A stretch of 64,000 bases of DNA from Rhodopseudomonas palustris (GCF_003591005.1 NZ_QYYD01000003.1:248001-312000); one strand, 5' to 3'. Positions 16,437 through 25,650 are shown, counted from the stretch's first letter. Notes: a model not told the origin generated them from the letters alone. Made by a program: numbers and translations.

Positions 16437-18557
16437 ATGCAGCCCGCTGCGATTGAACAGGCTCCCGGAGCCGTGAAAGTCGAGTTCGACAATTTCGAGC
16501 ACGGCTTTCCGCCCGGCTTTGGTCCGCGCGGTTGGCGGCATCTGGCCTACGGCGTGGCGATCGCCTTCGCGGTGTTCCAGTTGGTGATCGCCGCATGGAA
16601 CGTGCTGCCGAGCCAGGTCGTTCGCGGCGTCCACGTCGGCTTCCTGCTGTTGCTGACCTTCGGGCTGATCGGCAACTTCACCGCCCGCACCGATTTCGGC
16701 CGCGCGATGGCCTGGATCGTCGGCGCGCTCGGCTTTCTCTGCGGCCTGTATCAATGGATCTTCTATGCCGACCTGATCGCGCGCGACGGCGACCCGACGC
16801 ATCTCGACCTTGCGGTCGGCACGCTGCTCGCCGTTCTGGTCTTCGAGGGCACGCGCCGGCTAATGGGGCCGGCGCTGCCGATCATGTGCGGCGTCTGTCT
16901 GGTGTACTGGTTCTTCGGCCAGTATTTGCCGGCGCCGTTCAATCACCGCGGCTATGACTTCGACCAGGTGGTCACCCATCTGTCGTTCGGCACCGAAGGC
17001 TTCTACGGCGTGCCGATCTACGTATCGGCGACCTACATCTTCCTGTTCATTCTGTTCGGCTCGTTCCTCGAGCGCGCCGGCATGATCCAGCTGTTCACCG
17101 ACGTGTCGCTCGGCCTGTTCGGCCGCAGCCGCGGCGGTCCCGCCAAGGTCGCGGTGTTCGCCTCTGGCATGATGGGCACGATCTCCGGCTCCGGCGTCGC
17201 CAACGTCGTCACCGTCGGCCAGTTCACCATTCCGCTGATGATCAAGTTCGGCTATCGCCGCGCCTTCGCGGCCGGCGTCGAGGCCACCGCCTCGATGGGC
17301 GGCCAGATCATGCCGCCGGTGATGGGGGCGGTGGCGTTCATCATGGCCGAGACGCTCGGCGTCGATTACTCGGTCGTCGTCAAGGCCGCCGTCATCCCGG
17401 CTTTCCTGTATTTCGCCTCGGCGTTCTGGATGGTGCATCTCGAGGCCGGCAAACACGGCCTGGTCGGCATGAAGGCTTCCGAAATTCCGAGCGCCTGGAA
17501 AGCCGCGGTCGAGCGCTGGTACCTGATCCTGCCGCTTGCCGCGCTGGTGTTCATGCTGTTCGAAGGCTTCACGCCGCTCTACGCCGGCTCGATGGGCCTG
17601 GCGCTGACGGTGGCGCTGATCCTCGGCGCCAGCATCGTGCACGGCTTCTCCAAGCCGGTGCTGCGCTACGTGTTCTGGATCGGGCTGGCGCTGGTGGTCG
17701 GCGCGGTGTCGCGCAACGGGCTCGACATCATGCGCATCGTGCTAATCGTCGCGGCGCTGATCGCCATCACGGCGTTCACCCGCGGCGGGCGCGCGACGCT
17801 CGCGGCGTGCCGCGATTCGCTGGCCGACAGCGCCAAATCCGCGCTCACCGTCGGCATGGCCTGCGCCATCGTCGGCACCATCATCGGCATGATGACCCAG
17901 ACCGGCGTCGGCACGGTGTTCGGCAGCTGGGTGATCGGGCTCGGCGAGAAGAGCCTGTTCCTGGCGCTGATCATGACGATGCTGCTGTCGATCCTGCTCG
18001 GCACCGGCATCCCGACGATCCCGACCTACATCATCACCGCGGCGCTGGCGGCGCCGGCGCTCGCCAAGCTCGGCGTGCCGCTGATCGTCAGCCACATGTT
18101 CGCGTTCTACTACGGCATCATGGCGGACCTGTCGCCGCCGGTTGCGCTTGCCGCGCTCGCCGCGGCGCCGATCGCCCGCGAGAATCCGGACAAGATCGGC
18201 TGGGAGGCGATGCGGATCGCGCTGGCCGGCTACGTCATTCCGTTCATCGCGGTGTATTCGCCGGCCTTGATGCTGCAACCGGGCGATCCGATGGCGGCGC
18301 AGCTCGGTTTCTACGGCGCCGTTGTCTATGCGACGCTGAAGGCGCTGATCGCGATTGCGCTGTTCGGCATGGTGGCGATCGGCTTCCTGTATACGCGGAT
18401 GAGCGTGCTCGAACGCATCGTCGCCTTTGTGGCGGCGATCTGCCTGCTCGGCGAATTCCCTTACAGCGACTATGTCGGCTTCGTCGTTTCCGCACTGATC
18501 GTGGCCTGGCAATGGCGACACCGTCCGCCGCGCGATGCGGTGGCCGCAGCATCATGA
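16437..18557 (+). CDS. TRAP transporter fused membrane subunit (4TM/12TM)
   Basis: This 706-residue inner-membrane protein fuses the small DctQ-like and large DctM-like subunits, as is usual in TAXI systems. Its many hydrophobic segments include the conserved GMMGTISGSGVANVVTVG, ASMGGQIMPPVMGAVAF and LLGTGIPTIPTYI. Transport is driven by an ion gradient. AGGGGA stands about ten bases upstream of the ATG. The 3' end overlaps the DUF1850 gene by four bases. Confidence 0.92.
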   Translation: MQPAAIEQAPGAVKVEFDNFEHGFPPGFGPRGWRHLAYGVAIAFAVFQLVIAAWNVLPSQVVRGVHVGFLLLLTFGLIGNFTARTDFGRAMAWIVGALGFLCGLYQWIFYADLIARDGDPTHLDLAVGTLLAVLVFEGTRRLMGPALPIMCGVCLVYWFFGQYLPAPFNHRGYDFDQVVTHLSFGTEGFYGVPIYVSATYIFLFILFGSFLERAGMIQLFTDVSLGLFGRSRGGPAKVAVFASGMMGTISGSGVANVVTVGQFTIPLMIKFGYRRAFAAGVEATASMGGQIMPPVMGAVAFIMAETLGVDYSVVVKAAVIPAFLYFASAFWMVHLEAGKHGLVGMKASEIPSAWKAAVERWYLILPLAALVFMLFEGFTPLYAGSMGLALTVALILGASIVHGFSKPVLRYVFWIGLALVVGAVSRNGLDIMRIVLIVAALIAITAFTRGGRATLAACRDSLADSAKSALTVGMACAIVGTIIGMMTQTGVGTVFGSWVIGLGEKSLFLALIMTMLLSILLGTGIPTIPTYIITAALAAPALAKLGVPLIVSHMFAFYYGIMADLSPPVALAALAAAPIARENPDKIGWEAMRIALAGYVIPFIAVYSPALMLQPGDPMAAQLGFYGAVVYATLKALIAIALFGMVAIGFLYTRMSVLERIVAFVAAICLLGEFPYSDYVGFVVSALIVAWQWRHRPPRDAVAAAS

Positions 18558-18928
18558 GCCTGTGCGTCGCGTCTGCCGGCGTCGTCAAGACGCTGGCGCT
18601 CGCGATGTTCACGCTGGCCTGGACGCATTCGATCGAGAAGGTGGAGTGGCAGGAGGACTGGCGCGTCACCCCGCTGGGCCTCGAGCTTGTGCAAGCCCGC
18701 GTCAAAGGCAGCGGCGCCGGCATGGAGCCGCCGCCCGAAGCGCGGCTGCACGGCGGCTGGTTCGCGTGGTCCCCCCACCGCACGCCGCAGCGCGAGCTGA
18801 TCCTCGGTAATTCCGGCATGGCGGGTGAATGGCGGCTGTGTAGCGACGGCGCCTGCCGGACGCTGTCGGAGATTGTGGGGCATCAGCTTGGTGCGGAGCC
18901 GACGACCATCAGCGCATGCAGCGAGTAG
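18554..18928 (+). CDS. DUF1850 protein, TAXI-TRAP accessory
   Basis: This 124-residue protein is coupled by ATGA overlap to the TRAP membrane subunit. The N-terminal hydrophobic segment (about residues 5-25) is followed by 'THSIEKVEWQEDWRV', a polar domain with 'GAGMEPPPEARL', and a final 'CSDGACRTL' with two cysteines. This matches the small DUF1850 proteins repeatedly found next to TAXI-TRAP genes. The role is unknown. It is probably periplasmic or membrane-anchored and may help substrate delivery. Confidence 0.8.
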   Translation: MSLCVASAGVVKTLALAMFTLAWTHSIEKVEWQEDWRVTPLGLELVQARVKGSGAGMEPPPEARLHGGWFAWSPHRTPQRELILGNSGMAGEWRLCSDGACRTLSEIVGHQLGAEPTTISACSE

Positions 18929-18956
18929 TTGGTTGATTGCGATTGAGCTGCGGTCA

Positions 18957-19099
18957 CCCTCCCCTGGGGGAGGGTCGCTCGCGTAGCGAGCGGGGTGGGG
19001 TGGCGAAGAGTTCATCCGCAGTGCCCCGCCGCTCACCCCACCCAGTCACGCATCTCGCTGCGCGAGCTGCTTGCCGACCCTCCCCCTCCAGGGGAGGGT
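18957..19099. repeat. long inverted repeat with CCCTCCCC/GGGGAGGG ends
   Basis: The arms CCCTCCCCTGGGGGAGGG and CCCTCCCCCTCCAGGGGAGGG flank a centre carrying GCTCGCGTAGCGAGC and TCGCTGCGCGAGC. A related but different CTCCCC/GGGGAG class occurs at 29341-29504, 48203-48345 and 52682-52945. It lies between co-directional genes and is probably a mobile or REP-like element. Confidence 0.6.
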
Positions 19100-19178
19100 G
19101 AAGAGAGAGGGAGCGCACGCATTGCGCTTCGCTGCATCCGGGCTACAAGGTCCCAGCTAACAACGAAAGAGAGCACGC

Positions 19179-19982
19179 ATGCCACGACTGCAAGGCAAGA
19201 CGGCGCTGGTGGTCGGCGCTGGGTCGATCGGGCCGGGCTGGGGCAACGGCAAGGCGACGGCGGTGACGTTTGCGCGCGAGGGCGCGCAGGTGTTCTGCGT
19301 CGATCGCAACGCCGAGGCGGCGGAGGAAACCGCCAGCCTGATCACCGGCACCGGTGGCCGCGCCACTGCGTTCGCGGCCGATGTGTCGCGCGCCGCGGCG
19401 GTCGAGGCGATGGTGCAGGCCTGCATGGAGGCCTACGGCAGAATCGACGTGCTCGACAACAATGTCGGCATCGCCGAGACCGGCGGCGTCGTTGAGGTGG
19501 CCGAGGCGGATTGGGACCGCGTCTTCGCCGTCAACCTCAAGAGCGCTTACCTCGCGATGAAGCACGTCATCCCGATCATGCAGCGCCAGGGCGGCGGCTC
19601 GATCGTCAACATCTCGTCGATCGCCTCGATCCGCCATCTCGGCCTGACCTACGTCACTTACGCGGCCTCGAAGGCCGCGATGAACGCCATGACCCGCAAC
19701 ACCGCGGTCGAGTACGCCAGGGACCATATTCGGGTGAATGCGATTTTGCCCGGGCTGATGAAGACCCCGATGGTCGCGCATTCCGCCAGCGTGGTGGAGA
19801 GTTATTCGGGCGGCGACGTCGAAGCGATGTGGCGCGCGCGCGACGCGCAGGTGCCGATGGGCCATATGGGCGAAGCCTGGGACGTCGCCAACGCCGCGCT
19901 GTTTTTGGCCGGCGACGAGTCGAAATACGTCACCGGCATCGAGCTGGTGGTCGACGGCGGGCTGACGCTGAAGGTGAACTGA
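19179..19982 (+). CDS. short-chain dehydrogenase/reductase (SDR) family oxidoreductase
   Basis: This 267-residue NAD(P)-dependent oxidoreductase has a slightly unusual cofactor loop, GAGSIGPGWGNGKA (TGxxxGIG in classical members), then DNNVG for NNAG, the catalytic Ser in NISSIAS, Tyr and Lys in YAASK, and the C-terminal VDGG. The extended glycine loop resembles a subset of SDRs annotated as glucose/alcohol dehydrogenase-like; the substrate is not predictable. It is a single gene after a long inverted repeat. Confidence 0.88.
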   Translation: MPRLQGKTALVVGAGSIGPGWGNGKATAVTFAREGAQVFCVDRNAEAAEETASLITGTGGRATAFAADVSRAAAVEAMVQACMEAYGRIDVLDNNVGIAETGGVVEVAEADWDRVFAVNLKSAYLAMKHVIPIMQRQGGGSIVNISSIASIRHLGLTYVTYAASKAAMNAMTRNTAVEYARDHIRVNAILPGLMKTPMVAHSASVVESYSGGDVEAMWRARDAQVPMGHMGEAWDVANAALFLAGDESKYVTGIELVVDGGLTLKVN

Positions 19983-20020
19983 GGGCCCTGACACGAATGC
20001 GAGCAAGATAGCAGCGCCCG

Positions 20021-20800
20021 ATGATGACTTTGATGCGTCGCGTTTCGATCGCCTCCGTCTTGCTCGCGCTCGCGCTGCTGATGCAGGCCGCGTCGGCGTT
20101 CGCGACCAGTAGTGACGAGCTCGACGATCCGATGGCCGATCCCGCGCCGTGCCTGACGGCCGCGTCGAAGTCCGGTGAGGCGGTGAGGGCGGTTGCGCTG
20201 TGCGGGAGATTGCTCGCCAATCGCAATACCGAGCGCAACGATCGCATCAAGGCGCTGGTCGCGCGGGGCAGCGCGCTGGCCCGAACCGGAGAGATCGATC
20301 GCGCGATCGCCGACTACGACGATGCGTTGCGGCTCGATCCGAAACAGCCGGACGTCCTCAATGCCCGTGGCGAGTTATGGCGCGGCAAGGGTGATCATCC
20401 CAAGGCGCTGCTGGATTTCTCGGCGGCTTTGAAACTTCTGCCGGATCACGCCGCCGCGCGTGCCAATCACCGGGCGCTGGCGGCGGAGCTGGAACGGCTC
20501 GGGATGCAGAAGGCGGTCGACGGCAAGCCGAGCTTCGACTGCCTCCGCGCCCGGCGCCCCGTCGAGAAAGCGATTTGCGCCGATCGCGACCTCGCCAATC
20601 TCGACCGCGAGATCGACGCGATGTATCGGCGGCTGCTGCGGGACAACGCCAAGGCGAAGCCCGCTGAACTGCAGGCGCTGAAGCGCGCGCAGGACAGCTT
20701 TCTCGCGCGGCGGAATACCGCCTATGGGAAGCCCGGCTACGACCTGCGGGCCGCTATGAAGGCCCGGTTGCAGCAGCTCTCCGGCGTTAACGGCTATTGA
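20021..20800 (+). CDS. secreted TPR protein with LprI/DUF1311-like C-terminus
   Basis: This 259-residue protein has a signal peptide (to about residue 29, AFATSS). Two to three TPR-like repeats occupy about residues 70-145 (for example GEIDRAIADYDDALRLDPKQ). The C-terminal part, 'SFDCLRARRPVEKAICADRDLANLDREIDAMY', matches the lysozyme-inhibitor LprI/DUF1311 pattern, with two cysteines likely disulfide-bonded. It is probably periplasmic. The exact role is unknown. Confidence 0.82.
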   Translation: MMTLMRRVSIASVLLALALLMQAASAFATSSDELDDPMADPAPCLTAASKSGEAVRAVALCGRLLANRNTERNDRIKALVARGSALARTGEIDRAIADYDDALRLDPKQPDVLNARGELWRGKGDHPKALLDFSAALKLLPDHAAARANHRALAAELERLGMQKAVDGKPSFDCLRARRPVEKAICADRDLANLDREIDAMYRRLLRDNAKAKPAELQALKRAQDSFLARRNTAYGKPGYDLRAAMKARLQQLSGVNGY

Positions 20801-20806
20801 GGTGTT

Positions 20807-20886
20807 CGTCATTGCGAGCGAAGCGAAGCAATCCAGCTCCGTGTGCTGGTTTGGATTGCTTCGTCGCTTCGCTCCTCGCAATGACG
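20807..20886. repeat. short palindromic repeat, copy 2 of the CGTCATTGCGAG family
   Basis: An 80-base palindrome whose inner arms read GCAATCCAG and GGATTGC; it lies just after a stop codon and may form the transcript's 3' hairpin. Confidence 0.8.
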
Positions 20887-21064
20887 GCTGAGCCTCATCG
20901 CGTCGCGCGATGGGGGCGCTACCTCCATCCTGCCGGATGGGATTGAAAATACCGCTGCAGCGGCCGATGCTGGTGTTGATTAGGAACAAAGGCGGGGTTG
21001 CGCTCGCCGCCGAAAAGCCGGACATGGCGGGCCAAACCGCCCGAAAACATGGGAGTGCGACGCC

Positions 21065-22975
21065 ATGAATATGCACGACACGAGTCGTTATCACGAGGTC
21101 CATGCCCGCTCGCTGGCAGATCCGGAAGGGTTCTGGGGCGAGGCTGCGCGCGAGATCGACTGGATCGAACCGCCCACCAAGGTGTTCGACGCCTCGCTCG
21201 GGCTTTATGGCCGCTGGTTTCCCGGCGCCAAGGTCAACACCTGTTACAACGCGCTCGACCGCCACGTCGCCAACGGCCGCGCCGATCAGGTCGCGCTGAT
21301 CCACGACTCGCCGCTGACCGGCACGATCAGCACCTTCACCTACGCGGAGATGCTGCGCGAGGTGCAGGCGCTCGCCGCGATCATGCAGGATTTCGGCGTG
21401 CAGAAGGGCGACCGCGTCATTCTGTACATGCCGATGGTGCCGGAATCGATGGTCGCGATGCTGGCCTGCGCCCGTATCGGCGCGGTGCATTCGGTGGTGT
21501 TCGGCGGCTTCGCCGCCAAGGAGCTCGCCACCCGCATTGAGGACGCCAAGCCGAAGCTGATCCTGTCGGCGAGCTGCGGCATCGAGCCCGGCCGCATCGT
21601 CAAGTACAAGCCGCTGCTGGATGAGGCGATCGAGCTCGCCTCCGTCAAGCCGGACGCCTGCATCATCCTGAAGCGTCCGCAGCAGGATTGCGAGCTCAAG
21701 GATGGCCGCGACCACGACTGGGCCAAACTGCGCAGCGAGGCGTTGGCCGCCGGCAAGGCCGCTGACTGCGTCGCCGTCGACGCTACCGATCCGCTCTACA
21801 TCCTCTACACTTCGGGCACCACCGGCAAGCCGAAGGGCGTCGTCCGCGACAACGGCGGTCACCTCGTCGCGCTGAAATGGTCGATGGAGAATCTGTACGG
21901 CGTGAAGCCCGGCGAAGTGTGGTGGTGCGCGTCCGACATCGGCTGGGTGGTGGGCCACAGCTACATCATCTACGGCCCGCTGATCCACGGCGCGACCTCG
22001 ATCATGTACGAAGGCAAGCCGGTCGGCACGCCGGACGCCGGCGCGTTCTGGCGGGTGATCAGCGAGCACGGCGCGGTGGCGCTGTTCACGGCGCCGACCG
22101 CGTTCCGCGCCATCCGCAAGGAGGACGGCGAGGGCGCCTTCATCCGCAAATACGACCTGTCGAAATTCCGCACGCTGTTCCTGGCCGGCGAGCGCGCTGA
22201 TCCGCCGACGGTGGAATGGGCCGAAGAGCAGCTCAAGGTGCCGGTGATCGATCACTGGTGGCAGACCGAAACCGGCTGGTGCATCGCCGGCAATCCGGTC
22301 GGCCTCGGCCTGCTGCCGGTCAAGCACGGCTCGCCGACGGTGCCGATGCCGGGCTACAAACTCGAAGTGGTCGACGAGGGCGCCAAGCCGGTGCCGGCGG
22401 GCACCATGGGCTCGATCGTCATCAAGCTGCCGCTGCCGCCCGGCAATCTGCCGACGCTGTGGCAGCAGGACGAGCGCTGCCGCGAGAGCTACTTCGCCGA
22501 TTTCCCCGGCTACTACAAGACGTCCGACGCCGGCTATCTGGACGAAGACGGCTACGTCTTCGTGATGGGCCGCACCGACGACATCATCAACGTCGCCGGC
22601 CACCGGCTCTCGACCGGCGGCATGGAGGAGATCCTCGCCTCGCATCCGGACGTCGCCGAATGCGCCGTGCTCGGCATCAACGACACCATTAAGGGCGAGG
22701 TGCCGTGCGGGCTGATCGTGCTGAAGAGCGGGGTTACCCGCGACCACGCCGAGATCGAGAAGGAGATCGTCAAGCTGGTGCGCGACAAGCTCGGCCCGGT
22801 GGCGGCGTTCAAGCTCGCCATCACCGTGCCGCGGCTGCCCAAGACCCGCTCCGGCAAGATCCTGCGCGGCACCATCAAGAAGATCGCCGACGGCGACGCC
22901 TGGACCATGCCGGCCACGATCGAAGACCCGACCGCGCTCGACGACATCTCGTCGGCGCTGAAGAGCCACGGCTGA
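21065..22975 (+). CDS. prpE: propionyl-CoA synthetase / short-chain acyl-CoA synthetase
   Basis: This 636-residue AMP-forming acyl-CoA ligase converts propionate (possibly acetate) plus ATP and CoA to the acyl-CoA. The N-terminal ACAS_N domain begins YHEVHARSLADPEGFWGEAA. The P-loop-like motif is YTSGTTGKPKG (about residues 246-256), followed by WWQTETGW and the C-terminal PKTRSGKILR, whose Lys (about 598) is the residue that protein acetyltransferases modify in this family. 'WCASDIGWVVGHSYI' favours PrpE over Acs. It is flanked on both sides by palindromic repeats. Propionate specificity is inferred from overall resemblance. Confidence 0.88.
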   Translation: MNMHDTSRYHEVHARSLADPEGFWGEAAREIDWIEPPTKVFDASLGLYGRWFPGAKVNTCYNALDRHVANGRADQVALIHDSPLTGTISTFTYAEMLREVQALAAIMQDFGVQKGDRVILYMPMVPESMVAMLACARIGAVHSVVFGGFAAKELATRIEDAKPKLILSASCGIEPGRIVKYKPLLDEAIELASVKPDACIILKRPQQDCELKDGRDHDWAKLRSEALAAGKAADCVAVDATDPLYILYTSGTTGKPKGVVRDNGGHLVALKWSMENLYGVKPGEVWWCASDIGWVVGHSYIIYGPLIHGATSIMYEGKPVGTPDAGAFWRVISEHGAVALFTAPTAFRAIRKEDGEGAFIRKYDLSKFRTLFLAGERADPPTVEWAEEQLKVPVIDHWWQTETGWCIAGNPVGLGLLPVKHGSPTVPMPGYKLEVVDEGAKPVPAGTMGSIVIKLPLPPGNLPTLWQQDERCRESYFADFPGYYKTSDAGYLDEDGYVFVMGRTDDIINVAGHRLSTGGMEEILASHPDVAECAVLGINDTIKGEVPCGLIVLKSGVTRDHAEIEKEIVKLVRDKLGPVAAFKLAITVPRLPKTRSGKILRGTIKKIADGDAWTMPATIEDPTALDDISSALKSHG

Positions 22976-22991
22976 GGGGCAGACCTTGCCC

Positions 22992-23072
22992 CGTCATTGC
23001 GAGCGAAGCGAAGCAATCCAGGCGCAGTGCACCGCGCTGGATTGCTTCGTCGCTTCGCTCCTCGCAATGACG
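22992..23072. repeat. short palindromic repeat, copy 3 of the CGTCATTGCGAG family
   Basis: An 81-base palindrome 16 bases after the prpE stop, closely matching copies 1 and 2. Confidence 0.8.
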
Positions 23073-23142
23073 GGACGAGGGGCTCTGCGATTGCGGACTT
23101 ACAAAGCCCGCATTTCAGCGTAAACAGGCACTGCCTTTCCGC

Positions 23143-23244
23143 GTCATTCCGGGGCGCCGCGCAGCGGCGAACCCGGAATCCATAACCCCCGTCGGTGAGT
23201 ATGGATTCCGGGCTCACGAGCTTCGCTCGTGCCCCGGAATGACG
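23143..23244. repeat. palindromic repeat of the CGTCATTCCGGGG family
   Basis: A 102-base element with arms CGTCATTCCGGGGC and GCCCCGGAATGACG and inner arms GAACCCGGAATCCATA / TATGGATTCCGGG. A half-copy of the same type occurs at about 51452-51486. It lies directly upstream of a small lipoprotein gene. Confidence 0.7.
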
Positions 23245-23261
23245 AACTCTCAGGGGTGTGA

Positions 23262-23522
23262 ATGTTGCTCAATTCGAAACGCCTGCTCGCCCTCACCATC
23301 GTCGCCCTGACGCTCGCCGGTTGCGCCAGCCGCAACGACGCGCCGACGGATCTCGGCGACGACGACGCGTTCTGCCGGCAGAACGGCGTTGCGGCCGGCT
23401 CGTCCGACTACGTCGCCTGCCGCAGGGATCGCGACGTGCAGCGCTCGAACTCGATCACCCGTGCCAATCGCGCCCAGCGCAATCTCGGCGAGTACATGAT
23501 GCAGAACCCGAGCCGTCCGTAG
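23262..23522 (+). CDS. small lipoprotein
   Basis: This 86-residue protein has a lipoprotein signal with lipobox LTLAGC (lipidated Cys at residue 21), so it should be anchored to the inner or outer membrane. The mature part contains two cysteines (AFCRQN, VACRRD) that could form one disulfide, and an Arg/Asn-rich tail. No family is recognised. An overlapping longer frame from 23258 is spurious. Confidence 0.75.
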   Translation: MLLNSKRLLALTIVALTLAGCASRNDAPTDLGDDDAFCRQNGVAAGSSDYVACRRDRDVQRSNSITRANRAQRNLGEYMMQNPSRP

Positions 23523-23678
23523 CGGCGGGCGGTCGCCACCCGCGCGGTGCGCGGACCCACAGGGCGCGACCAACTTCATTGCTACGCGTCAATTGCTCAG
23601 GCCAGTTGCGACTGTCCTGGGAATCTGTGACCCGCGCGACACACGGGCCGAGCAGGTGCGACAACCTGCCTCGGTGTT

Positions 23679-23692
23679 TTGATCGAGATCAA
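23679..23692. promoter_or_regulatory. FixK/FNR-type operator upstream of ompW
   Basis: The sequence TTGATCGAGATCAA is a perfect TTGAT-N4-ATCAA palindrome, the FNR/FixK/AadR consensus. Its centre is about 85 bases before the OmpW start. E. coli ompW is known to respond to FNR, so control by oxygen is likely (inference). Confidence 0.8.
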
Positions 23693-23770
23693 TCCCGACT
23701 GCTCCTCGGAGGCCTCTGTGCTCGCAAGCGTGAGCTCCCGCTCACGCGACTAAGCATCAAGGGGCATCTG

Positions 23771-24460
23771 ATGACTAAATTTCTGACTGCAGTGTCGGCG
23801 CTGGCGATGGCGGCGGCGCTGAACGGCCTGCCGGCTTCCGCCGTGGCCGCCGACCTCGCCGCGCGGCCAATCTACAAGGCGCCGGTCGTCGACGAATGGA
23901 ATCCGTGGATGATCCGCCTGCGCGCACTCGGCGTGGTGACGCGGGACTCCGGCTACGTCGATCAGGTCCCCGGCTCGTCGCTGAAGACCACCGACACCTT
24001 GGTGCCCGAACTCGACATCACCTATTTCTTCACCCGCAACATCGCGGCCGAGCTGATCCTCGGCGTCACCAAGCACAGCGTCTCCGGCGCGGATGCGCTG
24101 GCCGGCATCGATGTCGGCAAGGCCTGGCTGCTGCCGCCGACCCTGACGCTGCAATATCATTTCACCGACTTCGGCGCGTTCAAGCCCTATGTCGGCGCCG
24201 GCGTGAACTACACCTTCTTCTTCAGCCAGAAGGCCGCCGGCGGCGTTGTCATCGAGAGCCACCTCAAGGACAGCTTCGCGCCCGCCGTTCAGGTTGGTTT
24301 CGACTACATGTTCGACAAGCACTGGGGCTGGAACGTCGACGTCAAGAAGCTGTGGCTGCGTCCGGAGTGGAGCGGCACGCTGGCCGGCAATGTCCCGGTC
24401 ACCGGCAAGGTCAACCTCGATCCGTGGCTGATCGGCACCGGCATCACCTACAAGTTCTGA
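23771..24460 (+). CDS. ompW: OmpW family outer membrane protein
   Basis: This 229-residue protein has a signal peptide (to about residue 27, VAAADL) and a beta-barrel body with alternating hydrophobic residues ending in the C-terminal aromatic F (GTGITYKF). Segments 'WMIRLRALGVV', 'DITYFFTRNIAAELI' and 'FKPYVGAGVNYTFFF' match OmpW, an eight-strand barrel for small hydrophobic molecules. The start at 23771 has AAGGGG upstream; the same frame runs back to 23258 but without a signal there. A FixK/FNR box stands upstream. Confidence 0.9.
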   Translation: MTKFLTAVSALAMAAALNGLPASAVAADLAARPIYKAPVVDEWNPWMIRLRALGVVTRDSGYVDQVPGSSLKTTDTLVPELDITYFFTRNIAAELILGVTKHSVSGADALAGIDVGKAWLLPPTLTLQYHFTDFGAFKPYVGAGVNYTFFFSQKAAGGVVIESHLKDSFAPAVQVGFDYMFDKHWGWNVDVKKLWLRPEWSGTLAGNVPVTGKVNLDPWLIGTGITYKF

Positions 24461-24599
24461 CGCATCCTGCGGCAGAACGAGCGCGGCGCGGGTCACTCGC
24501 GTCGCGCTTCGGGGCAGCACCGGATCATTGCGGCGGGGCTGCTTTCCTGCTTCGAGTTCCGTCGCGGCGACCTCGCGGCACCATCCCGAAAGGCAAGTC

Positions 24600-24818
24600 A
24601 TGGATATCAAAGTGAGAGACAGCAACGGCGCGCTGCTCGCCGACGGCGACAACGTCTCGCTGATCAAGGATTTGAAGCTGAAGGGCTCGTCCACGGTGCT
24701 GAAGCGCGGCACGATGATCCGCGGCATCCGCCTCACCGACAACGAGGACGAGATCGAAGGCCGCACCGACAAGATCAAGGGCCTGGTGTTGCGGACGGAG
24801 TTCTTGAAGAAGGCGTGA
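24600..24818 (+). CDS. PhnA/YjdM-like domain protein (short form)
   Basis: This 72-residue protein begins 'MDIKVRDSNGALLADGDNV' and contains 'DLKLKGSSTVLKRGT' and 'IEGRTDKIKGLVLRTEFLKK', matching the C-terminal PhnA/YjdM domain. It lacks the N-terminal zinc-ribbon part of the E. coli protein, which is about 110 residues. Despite the family name, a direct role in phosphonate metabolism is not established. AAGG is placed properly before the ATG. Confidence 0.8.
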   Translation: MDIKVRDSNGALLADGDNVSLIKDLKLKGSSTVLKRGTMIRGIRLTDNEDEIEGRTDKIKGLVLRTEFLKKA

Positions 24819-24827
24819 CGCTGAAAA

Positions 24828-25004
24828 TCAGTGCAGCCACTCGCCATCGCCGCTGGCGTGGCTGAAGATGACGGCGGCCCGCAGCCGCGCCAATTCGGCC
24901 TCGAGGTGCTCGTTGACCTGCATCAGCGCACGCAGCGCCTCGTGCTCGCTGCCGCCGCTCTCGGCGACGATCAGGTCGATTTGTTTGTCCAGGCGGTTCG
25001 GCAT
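24828..25004 (-). CDS. small hypothetical protein, helical
   Basis: This 58-residue protein starts MPNRLDKQIDLIVAES and has a predicted amphipathic helix (EALRALMQVNEHLEAELARLRAA), possibly a short coiled coil. It is convergent with the PhnA-like gene. An upstream in-frame GTG at 25016 is an alternative start. No family is recognised. Confidence 0.5.
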   Translation of the reverse strand: MPNRLDKQIDLIVAESGGSEHEALRALMQVNEHLEAELARLRAAVIFSHASGDGEWLH

Positions 25005-25308
25005 GAGATGTCTCACTGATCACGCGGCGGTGCTGTCAGTGGACTGAAATGCGCCGATCGCGGCGCAAGTTCCTCGTGATTGGGGCAGGCGCGCCCTACT
25101 CGCGACTTATCACCGTTATCCCCAGATTGGCGAACCCAAGAAGGGATGCATGCCGAGAACAGGTTAGGCGTCAGCGCGTACCAATACGTTGATGTCGCAG
25201 CCAGAAACCGGCAAAATCAGCTGCGTCCGCCATTCCCCGTTACGGCCGGTTGTCACCCGGCATGCGGGAAGAGAATGCGGGAGGCGCGGAAGCGTTCCTT
25301 AAGTCTCG
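25005..25308. other. intergenic region, no gene seen
   Basis: This 304-base gap lies between the small helical protein gene and the 3' end of the toxin-antitoxin pair. I find no convincing gene, strong hairpin or repeat. Frames present are short and without ribosome-binding sites. Confidence 0.4.
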
Positions 25309-25617
25309 TCAGGCGACGAGGGATTCGATATGGCTGACATCGACTGTCCGCTCCGCGTGCCAGGTGTCGAAGGCTCCCTGCATCCGCACCCACACGCCGG
25401 CTCCGCCACCGAACAACTTGCCGAGGCGCACTGCGACTTCGGGAGACACAGGCTTCTTCTCCGACAAGATGTCGTGCAGGTGCTGGCGCGAAATTCCAAG
25501 AAGACGCGCGATCTCCGACTTGCTCTTTTGCACCGCCGGAATCACGTCCTCGCGCAGGACAGCTCCCGGATGGGTGGGGCAGCGCTCCTTGCTGCGCTTG
25601 GCGACGTAATCGTTCAT
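25309..25617 (-). CDS. higA: HigA-type antitoxin / XRE-family regulator
   Basis: This 102-residue DNA-binding antitoxin has the HigA N-terminal pattern (CPTHPGAVLREDVIPAV) and a helix-turn-helix around KSEIARLLGISRQHLHDILS. It follows the toxin gene by 33 bases, the reversed toxin-first order typical of HigBA. It should neutralise HigB and repress the operon through the inverted repeat upstream. Confidence 0.88.
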   Translation of the reverse strand: MNDYVAKRSKERCPTHPGAVLREDVIPAVQKSKSEIARLLGISRQHLHDILSEKKPVSPEVAVRLGKLFGGGAGVWVRMQGAFDTWHAERTVDVSHIESLVA

Positions 25618-25650
25618 TGTCCGTCCTGACTGATCGCCGCGTCTTGGATA

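Noticed and set aside
20375-22969. An 864-codon minus-strand frame opposite prpE
   Set aside because: It is an Arg/Asp/His-rich antisense shadow of a clear acyl-CoA synthetase gene in GC-rich DNA.
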